64,000 nucleotides of DNA from Brevibacillus sp. DP1.3A (GTDB lineage: Bacteria; Bacillota; Bacilli; Brevibacillales; Brevibacillaceae), in the NCBI RefSeq assembly GCF_013284245.2, contig NZ_CP085876.1, positions 3,517,001-3,581,000 on the forward strand, written 5' to 3'. The translations under genes were made by a program, and so were the position numbers. The notes under the pieces were generated by a model that was not told where the DNA came from, made no database searches, and saw nothing but the letters and a program-made list of their open reading frames with translations. Below are positions 53,746 to 62,424 of this stretch, in pieces. The stretch's first letter is position 1; every line of letters starts with the position of its first letter.

Positions 53746-54678
53746 CTACTTCCCTCCACTCGTCAATCTGATGCGCGGGTCAATCACCCGATACAGTAGG
53801 TCGATGATGTACAAAGTAAAAATGAGCACAAAGCTGTAAAACACTGTCGTTCCCAAAATAACGGGATAATCGCGGTTAAAAATACTTTCCACGAAGTATT
53901 TGCCGAGCCCGGGAATGGCGAAAATCTTTTCCACCACAAAGGTTCCCGTCATCAGGTTGGCAAACAGCGGACCGATAAAGGTAAGAACCGGTAGGATGGC
54001 ATTACGCATCCCGTGTCTAACGACAATAGAAAAGGTGCCAAGCCCTTTCGCCTCCGCTGTGTTTATGTATTCCTGTTGCCAAACCTCAAGCATGCTGGCT
54101 CGTACGAAACGGGCGATAATGGCGAGCGGACCGATAGCGAGCGCAAGCGTTGGAAGTATCGAATGCTCCCAACTCCCCCACGCAGCAACGGGCAGAAGCT
54201 CCCATTTGACCGCCATGTACTTGATCAAAAGTGGCGCCAGAATAAAACTGGGGACGGAGATCCCAATGATGGCTGCAAACATAGACAAGAAATCCAAGGT
54301 TCGATTGTGATAGAGTGCCGCTACGATTCCCAGTGTGATTCCACCTGCCAGTGCGACAATAAACGACTGGAGTCCCAGAACAGCCGATGCGGGGAATCCC
54401 TCTGCAATCAGCGTGTTCACATCCCTCGTCTTGGACTGGATAGAGGGCCCCAAGTCAAATTGCAGCAATCCTTTCAGATAGAGCAGGTACTGTACCGTGA
54501 TTGGCTGATCCAGGTTGTACTCCGCCCGCATGTTCTTTACCACTTCTTCTGGAAGCATTTTGGCGTCAGACGCGAACGGGTCACCCGGAATCAGGTGCAT
54601 GGTCACAAACGTTACCGTGACAATAATCCAAAGGGTAACGATCATGAGAAAGCCACGCTTGACCGAATAATGAAGCAC
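53746..54678 (-). CDS. Oligopeptide ABC importer permease (OppB type)
   Basis: A 310-residue permease, first gene of the operon. Membrane segments alternate with FVTMHLIPGDPFASDA near the N-terminus and the coupling loop EYINTAEAKGLGTFSIVVRHGMRN, both typical of OppB. Upstream lies a SAM-I riboswitch with its own terminator, so translation and transcription of the whole importer are controlled by SAM. GGAGG precedes the ATG. Confidence 0.93.
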   Translation of the reverse strand: MLHYSVKRGFLMIVTLWIIVTVTFVTMHLIPGDPFASDAKMLPEEVVKNMRAEYNLDQPITVQYLLYLKGLLQFDLGPSIQSKTRDVNTLIAEGFPASAVLGLQSFIVALAGGITLGIVAALYHNRTLDFLSMFAAIIGISVPSFILAPLLIKYMAVKWELLPVAAWGSWEHSILPTLALAIGPLAIIARFVRASMLEVWQQEYINTAEAKGLGTFSIVVRHGMRNAILPVLTFIGPLFANLMTGTFVVEKIFAIPGLGKYFVESIFNRDYPVILGTTVFYSFVLIFTLYIIDLLYRVIDPRIRLTSGGK

Positions 54679-54740
54679 GTTGTTTCCTCCTTCACATAAT
54701 ACAAAGTAAAAAGATATGAATACTATGAATTATAAATATA

Positions 54741-54768
54741 GAAAACCCCTCTCCGAAAAGAAGAGGGG
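54741..54768 (-). terminator. Riboswitch expression-platform terminator
   Basis: CCCCTCT (54746-54752) pairs with AGAGGGG (54762-54768), and the minus strand continues with GGTTTTC. It is the off-state terminator of the SAM riboswitch, about 65 bases before the OppB-type gene. Confidence 0.85.
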
Positions 54769-54789
54769 CAATTACACGGTTCCCACCTT

Positions 54790-54890
54790 CTCATCTCGCA
54801 GAATAACTCCGCAGGAATTGGCACCGTAAGGTCAATCAGACCAAGGTTGCCGGGTTTCATCGGGCCAGTCCCTCCACCACTCTAGATAAG
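54790..54890 (-). promoter_or_regulatory. SAM-I riboswitch (S box)
   Basis: On the minus strand the aptamer begins CTTATCTAGAGTGGTGGAGG and contains GACTGGCCCGATGAAACCCG and GCAACC, the highly conserved S-box core. The P1 helix forms between CTTATCT (54884-54890) and AGATGAG (54790-54796). SAM binding normally stabilises P1 and lets a downstream terminator form, so the operon is on when SAM (methionine) is scarce. A promoter and a terminator at proper distances complete the unit. Confidence 0.95.
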
Positions 54891-54931
54891 AATGTTCTAT
54901 GAAATTTAATTTCATCGTAAAATTCTTTTTT

Positions 54932-54959
54932 ATCTTATCATTTTACTCGGATATGTCAA
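54932..54959 (-). promoter_or_regulatory. Promoter of the riboswitch-controlled operon
   Basis: On the minus strand TTGACA (54954-54959) and TAAGAT (54932-54937) are separated by 16 bp, a near-consensus sigma-A promoter. Transcription would start about 35 bases before the aptamer. Confidence 0.75.
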
Positions 54960-55010
54960 TCCTGTTCAATGACAATTGATTTTTCTTTATTATTTTGGAA
55001 AAGCAAATCT

Positions 55011-55802
55011 TCATACACGTATGAATATAAGGATGTCAGCCCAAATCTTAATCGTGGTGGCTAGGATCAACAAGGCCAGAATGGTTTGGAGAACCCGTGT
55101 ATCCAAACGTTTGCTGACCTTCGTACCGAGCGGCGCTGCCATGATACTGGCGATTACCATGATCACGGATGGCCACAGTAATATGTCCCCCGCCATCCAT
55201 TTCCCTGCAGTCGAACCGATGGAAGAAAGAAAGGTAATGGCAAGAGATGAAGCAATCGTAACTCTTGTCGGGATCTTGAGGATGATCAACATGATGGGAA
55301 CCAAAATAAAAGCGCCAGCTGCCCCGACAATTCCGGAGGCGCCTCCGACAATCAAAGCGGATAATACGGCTGTTGGTTTATGAAAGATAACCTCGTACTG
55401 TTCACGTTCGTCCATTCGCTTTTTTGGCAGGAACATCAAGATTACAGCAATGGTGGCCAGGATGGCGTAAACGATATTGATGGCTTCTGCCGATAGATAT
55501 TTTCCTCCATACCCTCCAAGCAAGCTTCCTACGATAATGGCACTTCCCATGTACAGAACGAGCTGGTAGTGAATAAGCTTATCTTTTCGCAGAGTCCAAA
55601 CAGCAGCTAGGGTGGCAAAAAATACTTGGATTGCACTTATTCCGGATACTTCGTGAGCTGTGTAAGCAACGAATCCAAGGGCGGGCGGAATGTACAGAAG
55701 CATCGGATACTTGATGATGGAGCCCCCGATTCCGACGAGACCAGAAATAAATGATCCCGCGAAACCGATAACAAACAGTGTGATCACAAGGTCGATAGTC
55801 AT
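55011..55802 (-). CDS. TauE/SafE-family sulfite or organosulfur exporter
   Basis: This 263-residue membrane protein has about eight hydrophobic segments and the family repeat GxxGIGGGxxxxP seen as GLVGIGGSIIKYPM, with a second related segment GGASGIVGAAGAFILVP. The family exports sulfite, sulfoacetate or thiosulfate-type anions. It follows the persulfide dioxygenase-rhodanese gene by 31 bases, so removal of sulfite or thiosulfate produced by sulfide oxidation is a sensible role. Confidence 0.88.
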   Translation of the reverse strand: MTIDLVITLFVIGFAGSFISGLVGIGGSIIKYPMLLYIPPALGFVAYTAHEVSGISAIQVFFATLAAVWTLRKDKLIHYQLVLYMGSAIIVGSLLGGYGGKYLSAEAINIVYAILATIAVILMFLPKKRMDEREQYEVIFHKPTAVLSALIVGGASGIVGAAGAFILVPIMLIILKIPTRVTIASSLAITFLSSIGSTAGKWMAGDILLWPSVIMVIASIMAAPLGTKVSKRLDTRVLQTILALLILATTIKIWADILIFIRV

Positions 55803-55833
55803 ACGCTCACCCTTTGCAACACCTCGATTCGTT

Positions 55834-57252
55834 TTACCCTCGTTCTACGACTGCCAAGCCGTCTTTTTGCCATTTCAAGATTCCGCCGCTCAAATTCATT
55901 ACATCCTTGAATCCATTTGCCTGAAGAATGCTTGCGCCAATAGCGGATCGGGCACCGGAACGGCACTGTACGAGAAGAGGCTTATCGTGAGGAATCTCAT
56001 CCAGCCGCATGGCGAGCGTACCGAGCATGATGTGCTGTGCATCCGGAATGTGTCCTTCCTTCCACTCAGTCAGATTACGTACATCTACTACGTGAACCTC
56101 TCCCTTTCCCACCCGTTCTGCAATCTCCAACGGTGTTACCTCTTCGATTGTCTCGAGCGAAGACACTTCACTTTCCATCAGCTTGCCGCTGTCGATAAAG
56201 CCTGTAACATGATCAATCCCTACGGAATGCAAGGCCTGCAAAATCTCGTTCAGCTCATCTGGGGTAGTCATGACATGAACCGGACGATCGTAATCGACGA
56301 TCCAGCCCACCCAGTTGGCGAATGACTTGTTAAAAGGAATGTGAAGTGTTCCCTCCAGATGCCCCTTCGCAAAATTCTGGAAAGGACGCGTATCGATAAT
56401 CTGTCCGTTTTCCAGCGATTCCTTTACCTGTTCAAACGAGTTGAACTCTTGAACAACAGGGAGTTCGTTAAGCAAGGCAGGACCTTCCTTATTCACTCGT
56501 TTCATCACTGCAAAATACGTTGGTGGCTCTGGTTGTCCATCCAGGAGTGCCTTGACGAATTCCTCTTCACTGGAGTGTGTCATCGCCCAGTTAAAGAGCT
56601 TTTCATAACCGACGGTAGAAGACGGCACGGCCCCCAGTGCTTTGCCGCAAGCACTTCCTGCGCCATGAGCTGGCCATACCTGCATATAATCCGGCAGTTG
56701 CTTGAATTTTTGGAGGGACTGGAACATGGCTCTTGCACCTGACTCGGACGTACCCTTCATTCCCGCCGCTTTTTCGAGCAAGTCCGGTCTGCCGATATCG
56801 CCGACAAAGACAAAATCTCCCGTAAAGATCCCGATGGGGCGATCTGCATTCCCTCCGAGGTCTGTCAAAAGGAAGGAGATGCTTTCGGGTGTATGGCCAG
56901 GCGTATGCATAACTTCAAATAGCAAGTTCCCGATAAAAAAGCGATCCCCATCGTGGACAAGCTGATGGTTCAAACCTTCCAAGTATTGATATTTCCAATC
57001 TTCATCGCCCTCATTGGATAAAAACAGCTTCGCCTGATAGGCTGCGCCCAGTTCCCTGGCACCAGACACAAAATCAGCGTGAATGTGGGTTTCCGTTGCG
57101 GCTACAATGGTAACTCCCTCTGCTTTAGCGACTTGAAAATAAGGAGCCAGATTGCGGGCGGGATCGATCACAATCGCCTCCCCGGTTTTTTGGCAGCCAA
57201 CCAGATAAGATGCATGGGCCAGTTTTTCATCATAAAAGTAACGCAACAACAT
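55834..57252 (-). CDS. Persulfide dioxygenase-rhodanese fusion (CstB-like)
   Basis: A 472-residue protein with three parts. The N-terminal metallo-beta-lactamase fold has His56, His58 and Asp60 in THIHAD, HTPGHTPES, and TGDFVFVGDIGRPDL, as in persulfide dioxygenases. Then follow two rhodanese domains. The first (IDTRPFQNFAKGHLEG) has no active-site Cys in the expected loop; the second keeps it in QCRSGARS. CstB of Staphylococcus has the same layout and converts persulfides to thiosulfate. The start at 57252 is placed after GGAGGA. Confidence 0.92.
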   Translation of the reverse strand: MLLRYFYDEKLAHASYLVGCQKTGEAIVIDPARNLAPYFQVAKAEGVTIVAATETHIHADFVSGARELGAAYQAKLFLSNEGDEDWKYQYLEGLNHQLVHDGDRFFIGNLLFEVMHTPGHTPESISFLLTDLGGNADRPIGIFTGDFVFVGDIGRPDLLEKAAGMKGTSESGARAMFQSLQKFKQLPDYMQVWPAHGAGSACGKALGAVPSSTVGYEKLFNWAMTHSSEEEFVKALLDGQPEPPTYFAVMKRVNKEGPALLNELPVVQEFNSFEQVKESLENGQIIDTRPFQNFAKGHLEGTLHIPFNKSFANWVGWIVDYDRPVHVMTTPDELNEILQALHSVGIDHVTGFIDSGKLMESEVSSLETIEEVTPLEIAERVGKGEVHVVDVRNLTEWKEGHIPDAQHIMLGTLAMRLDEIPHDKPLLVQCRSGARSAIGASILQANGFKDVMNLSGGILKWQKDGLAVVERG

Positions 57253-57278
57253 GATACATTCCTCCTTTAACACGTCTG

Positions 57279-57881
57279 TTATTTGTTTGATTTTTCCGCG
57301 AGTACTTCGAGCAGCGATTGGGTAAAGCGAAGTGTCTTTTGGACGGTGGGATCTTTCATGAGCTTGTAAAGCGTGAACACGGAAACGGGTTCGCTTTTAT
57401 GTTCGGCTCGTACTTTTGCTTCCTGGAAGACAGCCACTCCATGCTCCACTTGTGCGGACACAGGAGCGATGTACGCCTTCATACCGTTTAGCAAGTATTG
57501 TTGCGATTGCTTATCCTCTCCAAGGCTTTCCAAAAAATCAGCAGCTTGTTCGAGAACGCTGACATATTTAACGAGCTTTGGCATCTTATCAAGCAAAGTA
57601 AACAGGGCATCTACCGATTCTTTTTCCACAAAGAAACGGGACAGATGACCATCTACGCGCTCAAACAAATACCGTAGTGATTCCTGATCGCGTAAGATCG
57701 ATGTGGCTACTTCAAGTCCCTCTTCGACTGCAAGGACGGTATCTTTTATCTTCGGGAGCTTTCGGATCAATATGGTGATTGCTTCCTGAACTTCTGGATC
57801 AGACAAATCCTCTAAAAACATGTCAGAGCTTCTCTGTTCCTTCCTGGCGTTCGAAATGTTGCTCTCCCCCCTTTCTTTCAA
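57279..57881 (-). CDS. DUF1641 protein linked to SQR
   Basis: A 200-residue, helix-rich cytoplasmic protein with a C-terminal DUF1641-type core (VSVFTLYKLMKDPTVQKTLRFTQSLLEVL). It has no membrane segments. The start is uncertain: TTG at 57881, seven bases after the SQR stop, is used; GGGGGGAG lies inside the frame with no ATG or GTG at its proper distance. A second DUF1641 gene accompanies formate dehydrogenase in this window, hinting at a general link with quinone- or electron-transfer dehydrogenases. Confidence 0.78.
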   Translation of the reverse strand: MKERGESNISNARKEQRSSDMFLEDLSDPEVQEAITILIRKLPKIKDTVLAVEEGLEVATSILRDQESLRYLFERVDGHLSRFFVEKESVDALFTLLDKMPKLVKYVSVLEQAADFLESLGEDKQSQQYLLNGMKAYIAPVSAQVEHGVAVFQEAKVRAEHKSEPVSVFTLYKLMKDPTVQKTLRFTQSLLEVLAEKSNK

Positions 57882-57888
57882 GACTGCC

Positions 57889-59088
57889 TTACATCAATCC
57901 TTTAAGCATGCCATTCCAATAAAGGATGGGAAGCAGTTCTCTTTTCATCAAGTACATACTGAATCTCTCTTCAGATTGGTCAAAAGGAAAGGTTTCACAC
58001 GGCGTCAGATTGTAATCAAATTCGGCCAGCACCAGTTTGTTGTACCCTGTTACGAGCGGGCAGGATGTATAACCGTCATACTTGGCAACCAATGGATTAC
58101 CATTGATCAGCGCGAGGAGGTTTTTCTCGACGACAGGCGCCTGTTTGCGAATAGCAGCTCCGGTTTTGGACGTGGGAAGATTCGTGCAATCGCCTATGCT
58201 GAAAATAGTGGGAAATCTTTTGTGCGCAAGCGTAAATGGATCGACATCGAGCCAGCCTCCTGTGTCTGCCAATGCGCTGTTTGCAATGAAATCAGGTGCT
58301 TTCATGGGAGGGGTCACATGAAGCATGTCATACTTCCATACTACCTGCTCTTTCGTGTCCAGATTCTCGAATACGGCTTCTTTGGAATCCGCTCGCACTT
58401 CCATTAGATTATGCTTGTATCTGGTTTCGATGTTCTTGCGACGAATGACGTTATTGAGGGTATTGGCATACGTAGGAACGTCAAAAATACTTCCCTTCGC
58501 CGATGCAAAAATGATCTCTGACTGGTTGCGCACATGTAACTTACGAAAGTAATCATCAGCCAGATACATGATTTTCTGAGGGGCTCCACCGCACTTTACG
58601 GGTGAATTCGGGTGAGTAAAAATGGCAGTGCCGCCTTTAAAGCTCCGGATCGCTTCCCATGTACTTTCTACTGTTTGGTAAGCGTAGTTGCTGCAAACGC
58701 CGTTCTTGCCGACGGCATCCCTCAGGCCCTTTACCCTCTCCCAATCTATTTGCAAACCAGCAGCAACAACGAGGTAGTCATAGGAAAAGATGGTTCCTTG
58801 CTTCGTACTGAGCGTGTGTTGTTCCGGCTGAAACATGGTGACCGCATCGCAAATCCAGTCGACGCCTGCGGGAATCAGAGAGGAGAGGTCGCGCTCGGAT
58901 TCCTCCTTTTTCGCGGCACCACCTCCGACTAATGTCCACAAAGGCTGATAATAATGCTTGGACGCGGGATCGATGATGGCGACTTGTCCCTTGAGCCTTT
59001 TGGAAGCCCGGACGATACGGGCAGCAACAGAGATACCGGCTGAGCCTGCTCCCACGATAACAACCGTATAATGAGCTTGTTTTGCCAT
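57889..59088 (-). CDS. sqr: Sulfide:quinone oxidoreductase, type II
   Basis: This 399-residue flavoprotein passes electrons from sulfide to quinone and makes a persulfide. The FAD site VVIVGAGSAGISVAAR is followed by the type II SQR signature SPVKCGGAPQKIMYL; a second redox Cys is likely the one in TSCPLVTGY, near the C-terminus. The start at 59088 follows AAGGAGGAACT. Neighbours are a DUF1641 gene, a persulfide dioxygenase-rhodanese and an exporter, an ordered sulfide-to-thiosulfate route. A two-component system is upstream on the same strand. Confidence 0.92.
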   Translation of the reverse strand: MAKQAHYTVVIVGAGSAGISVAARIVRASKRLKGQVAIIDPASKHYYQPLWTLVGGGAAKKEESERDLSSLIPAGVDWICDAVTMFQPEQHTLSTKQGTIFSYDYLVVAAGLQIDWERVKGLRDAVGKNGVCSNYAYQTVESTWEAIRSFKGGTAIFTHPNSPVKCGGAPQKIMYLADDYFRKLHVRNQSEIIFASAKGSIFDVPTYANTLNNVIRRKNIETRYKHNLMEVRADSKEAVFENLDTKEQVVWKYDMLHVTPPMKAPDFIANSALADTGGWLDVDPFTLAHKRFPTIFSIGDCTNLPTSKTGAAIRKQAPVVEKNLLALINGNPLVAKYDGYTSCPLVTGYNKLVLAEFDYNLTPCETFPFDQSEERFSMYLMKRELLPILYWNGMLKGLM

Positions 59089-59220
59089 AGTTCCTCCTTC
59101 GACGACGATATGGTTTCCAATCGTACGATGATGGTTCATGAGGTGTAGTCTCTCTATTCAGTTTATTCCTCTGATATTTTTTCCATATAGGGGAAGTCCC
59201 CTACTTTTTGATCTATGCGA

Positions 59221-59865
59221 TTAAAATGCCAGATCGAGATATTTATTTTTAATGGCGTATTGGATCAATTGATGCTTGGAATCCAGTCTTAGTTTCTGCA
59301 TGATATTCGTTTTGTGGTTCTCCACGGTTTTGACGCTGATCAACAGCTTATCTGCCATTTCCTTATTCGTATAGCCAAGCACAATGAGTCTGACAAGCTC
59401 CTTTTCACGTAGCGTTAAAACAGAAGGCATCGTTTTGGCATCCGATTTCAGCCATAGATTGATGATCTCTTGCGATACGGAAGTCTTGTAAAAGCGCTTA
59501 CCTCTGTAGACTTCCGCAATGGCTTGAAACAGCAACTCGCCATGGCTGTTTTTTAAAATATACCCATGAGCTCCGACGGTAATAGCCTTCTGGACAAAAA
59601 TCTCCTCGTCATGCATGGTCAATATGACAATTTTCACGAAAGGATTCGACTTGCGAATCTCATTGCTCGCTGTAAACCCATCCAGCCCATTGGGCAATGA
59701 CAAATCCATCAGCACTACATCGGGTTCCAGCTGATTCGCTTTAAGGATAGCATCGTTGCCTGTATGACTCTCTCCGACAATTTTTATTTGAGAGTAACTT
59801 TCGAGAAGCACACGCAATCCCTTCCGAATCATCGTGTGATCATCAACCAAAAGCACTCGTATCAC
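59221..59865 (-). CDS. NarL/FixJ-type response regulator
   Basis: A 214-residue regulator. The receiver has the acid pocket VDDH, the phosphoacceptor Asp54 in VLMDLSLPNG, and a Lys near 105 (HGYILKNS). The C-terminal LuxR-type helix-turn-helix is LTLREKELVRLIVLGYTNKEMADKLLISVKTVENH. Its start overlaps the end of the kinase gene by four bases. It lies upstream of the sulfide-detoxification genes on the same strand and probably activates them. Confidence 0.92.
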   Translation of the reverse strand: MIRVLLVDDHTMIRKGLRVLLESYSQIKIVGESHTGNDAILKANQLEPDVVLMDLSLPNGLDGFTASNEIRKSNPFVKIVILTMHDEEIFVQKAITVGAHGYILKNSHGELLFQAIAEVYRGKRFYKTSVSQEIINLWLKSDAKTMPSVLTLREKELVRLIVLGYTNKEMADKLLISVKTVENHKTNIMQKLRLDSKHQLIQYAIKNKYLDLAF

Positions 59866-60938
59866 TCTGCTCTCCCTCCTTCTCCCACTACCGTTACCTT
59901 GATCGATGTACCTTCGTGGAGCACAGATTGAATCTGAAGAATTCCCTCCATCTGATCCACTCGCTCTTCCATATGTTTGAGACCCAGACCGACCTGAACC
60001 TGATCGCGAACAAATCCGATTCCGTTGTCCTGAATCAGCAAAGTCAGTTGGTCCTCTTCGTTGTACAAGATGACTTCAATGAGTGTCGCCTTCGCGTATT
60101 TTAGTGCATTATGTAAGGCTTCTTGGATGACACGGTACAGATTAATTTCCAAGATTGGCTGAAAATGATCGCTGACATTGCTGTAAGAAAAGGTAATGGA
60201 AACATCCTGATGTGCTTTGTTCAAGCTAGAAACAAGATGCCGAACCGTAGGAATCAGCCCCAGTTGATCGAGACTATGCGGACGTAGCTGAAGTGAATAG
60301 AGCTTGACGTCTTGCATCGCTTTTTCCAACTCATTCACGATCTCTTGCATGAATTCCCGGAATTGTCCTTCTTGGTTGAGACGCGTTTGAATCGCTTGAA
60401 TACCAACCGAAACGGAATACAAGGACTGTCCTACGCCGTCGTGCAGCTCCTGGGCCAGACGCTTATGTTCGTTTTCCTGGGCTTCTAGCGTTTTTTGCAG
60501 CACCTGCTTGGAGATTCTGACCTCCTCTTCTTTTTTCTTGACCGTCATATCTTTCAAGACCAGAAGTACATCCTGCATGTTTTGTTCGCCATTTTCATAG
60601 ATGACAGCCGTGCTCATTTCCATGTCAACGTACCGTCCTTCATACGTGGGCATCGCAGAAAGAAAATAGGGAACCTCCCGTTTGGCGAGCAAATAACATC
60701 GTTCTTCTCCCTCTTCCAGCTCTCTGCTCTGGCAGTAGGAGCAGAACGGCACCTTTTCTCCTCGCTTCCAACCGGTCATTTTTTCTGCGGATGGATTCAT
60801 CACCATAATTTTTCGTTCCTGATCCATGAGAATAATCCCGTCCTGCAAGTGGTCGAAGATTTGCTTCAGATAACCGTTATCCATCACCTTCCCTTCATCT
60901 CCATAGCATTCAAAATAAGTTGGACTTTGATCCATCAT
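59862..60938 (-). CDS. PAS-domain sensor histidine kinase with cysteine cluster
   Basis: A 358-residue soluble kinase: a PAS domain (about 20-130), a HisKA_3 dimer domain with His166 in LAQELHDGVGQSLY, and an HATPase (NALKYAKA; DNGIGF; GLGLKHMEERV). It has no membrane helix. Inside the PAS domain Cys66, Cys69 and Cys81 form C-X2-C-X11-C, close to the oxygen-sensing [4Fe-4S] cluster pattern of NreB (which has a fourth Cys). A redox, oxygen or sulfide signal is likely. Site GGAGG precedes two adjacent ATG codons. Confidence 0.9.
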   Translation of the reverse strand: MMDQSPTYFECYGDEGKVMDNGYLKQIFDHLQDGIILMDQERKIMVMNPSAEKMTGWKRGEKVPFCSYCQSRELEEGEERCYLLAKREVPYFLSAMPTYEGRYVDMEMSTAVIYENGEQNMQDVLLVLKDMTVKKKEEEVRISKQVLQKTLEAQENEHKRLAQELHDGVGQSLYSVSVGIQAIQTRLNQEGQFREFMQEIVNELEKAMQDVKLYSLQLRPHSLDQLGLIPTVRHLVSSLNKAHQDVSITFSYSNVSDHFQPILEINLYRVIQEALHNALKYAKATLIEVILYNEEDQLTLLIQDNGIGFVRDQVQVGLGLKHMEERVDQMEGILQIQSVLHEGTSIKVTVVGEGGRAE

Positions 60939-61183
60939 TGGTCCTCCAAGCTACAAGTTTTGTTTTTATCTAATCGTAAGAGACAGGGGGAGTGTTTCAA
61001 ATAGGTACCTTCCCCTATCTTAGTGGGTTTCTGACACAATACGAATGCCAGATGGATGATTGAAGGTTCGCTTGATAACGAATAAAGCGTAAAAATAATG
61101 CCTTGACTTAACAAAGTAGAACAGGTAATCTTTACCCGCACCACAAACGGGATTTTATAATGCAGAAAGGTTGTATTGACTTC

Positions 61184-62401
61184 ATGGAGTTATCTCACAC
61201 TACTACCAAGAAACAGACCAAAAAGGAAAAGTCTTCTATCTCTTTGCTCTCTCTTACAGTGGGCTCTTTTTGCATTGGGATGACGGAATTTGTCATTATG
61301 GGTCTACTGCCGAATGTTGCAGAGGATTTAGATGTTAGTATCTCTTCTGCGGGTCAACTCATTACCATGTATGCTCTAGGGGTAGCCATCGGTGCACCGA
61401 TACTGACAGTCCTCACCCACCGAATTCCCCAAAAGAAGCTACTCTGTCTACTAATGGTTCTATTTATTCTCGGGAACGGAATCTCTGTTTTTGCTCCCAA
61501 CTACGAAATACTGATGGGGGCACGCCTGATCACCGCTTTGACACACGGGACATTCTTTGGAGTTGGGGCTGTTGTAGCCTCTAGTCTTGTAAGTCCTGAC
61601 AAACGTGCCGCAGCCGTTTCCATTATGATGGCCGGCCTGACGATCGCCAATATTATTGGTGTACCTTTGGGGACTTTCATCGGTCAACACATGGGGTGGC
61701 GAGCCTCATTTGGCACTATAGCAATCATGGGAGTAATAGCACTGATCGGAATACTCGTTTTCGTCCCAAACATGCGGCAAAAAAACACCGGAAGTATCAC
61801 TGGGCAAATTACCGCTCTTCTCAAGCCCAAGCTCCTTCTGTACCTCCTGATCGGAGCACTGGGCAATGCGGGTCTATTCACCGTATTTACGTATATTGCG
61901 CCTCTGTTGACGCAAATTACCGGTTTTGCTGAGTATCATGTAACGTGGATTCTTGTCCTCTTTGGCTGTGGAGTGACCATCGGCAATATCGTGGGCGGAA
62001 AGCTTGCGGATTGGAAGCTGATGCCATCCATACTCGGACTTTACTTTACTATTTGCATCATTCTCACGCTCTTTACGTTTACCCTGTACAGTCCAATAGC
62101 TGCCGTATTGACCATTTTTCTATGGGGCGCTGCTTCTTTCGCTGTATTTCCAGGGCTGCAAGTGCGTGTGATGAATCTCGCACAGAATGCGCCAGCGCTT
62201 GCTTCTACCTCCAGTCATTCTGCCGGAAATCTAGGAAATGCAGCTGGTGCTTTCATTGGCGGATGGGTTATTACTCATCTTCATATTACCTCTCTCCCAT
62301 GGGTCGGCGCTATGCTCGTAGCACTGGGTCTGATTTTAGGAATCGCATCCTATATGGCTGAACGCAAGCAGCAACAAAGTGAAAAAGGGTACTCAATTTG
62401 A
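61184..62401 (+). CDS. MFS drug/arabinose-type exporter (DHA1)
   Basis: About 405 residues with twelve predicted membrane segments. The opening TVGSFCIGMTEFVIMGLLPNVAEDL matches the AraJ/YdhP-like DHA1 exporters, the cytoplasmic loop RIPQKK lies after helix 2, and RLITALTHGTFFGVG marks helix 4. An upstream in-frame ATG at 61160 is possible, with only GGGA before it; AAAGG lies 12 bases before the ATG at 61184. It is a single gene; the substrate is unknown. Confidence 0.87.
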   Translation: MELSHTTTKKQTKKEKSSISLLSLTVGSFCIGMTEFVIMGLLPNVAEDLDVSISSAGQLITMYALGVAIGAPILTVLTHRIPQKKLLCLLMVLFILGNGISVFAPNYEILMGARLITALTHGTFFGVGAVVASSLVSPDKRAAAVSIMMAGLTIANIIGVPLGTFIGQHMGWRASFGTIAIMGVIALIGILVFVPNMRQKNTGSITGQITALLKPKLLLYLLIGALGNAGLFTVFTYIAPLLTQITGFAEYHVTWILVLFGCGVTIGNIVGGKLADWKLMPSILGLYFTICIILTLFTFTLYSPIAAVLTIFLWGAASFAVFPGLQVRVMNLAQNAPALASTSSHSAGNLGNAAGAFIGGWVITHLHITSLPWVGAMLVALGLILGIASYMAERKQQQSEKGYSI

Positions 62402-62414
62402 GCACCCTTTTTCT
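62382..62414 (+). terminator. Terminator overlapping the exporter stop
   Basis: AAAAAGGGT (62382-62390) pairs with ACCCTTTTT, and an inner CTCAA/TTGAG stem completes the hairpin, followed by T-rich sequence. The stop codon of the MFS gene lies in it. Confidence 0.87.
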
Positions 62415-62424
62415 TTTGCGCTGT

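Noticed and set aside
54013-54699. 228-codon plus-strand frame opposite the OppB-type gene
   Set aside because: Antisense to a clear permease; composition and lack of a ribosome site argue against it.
54741-54890. T-box leader upstream of the importer
   Set aside because: No T-box core (the AGGGTGGNACCGCG type) is present, whereas the S-box core and P1 helix are complete.
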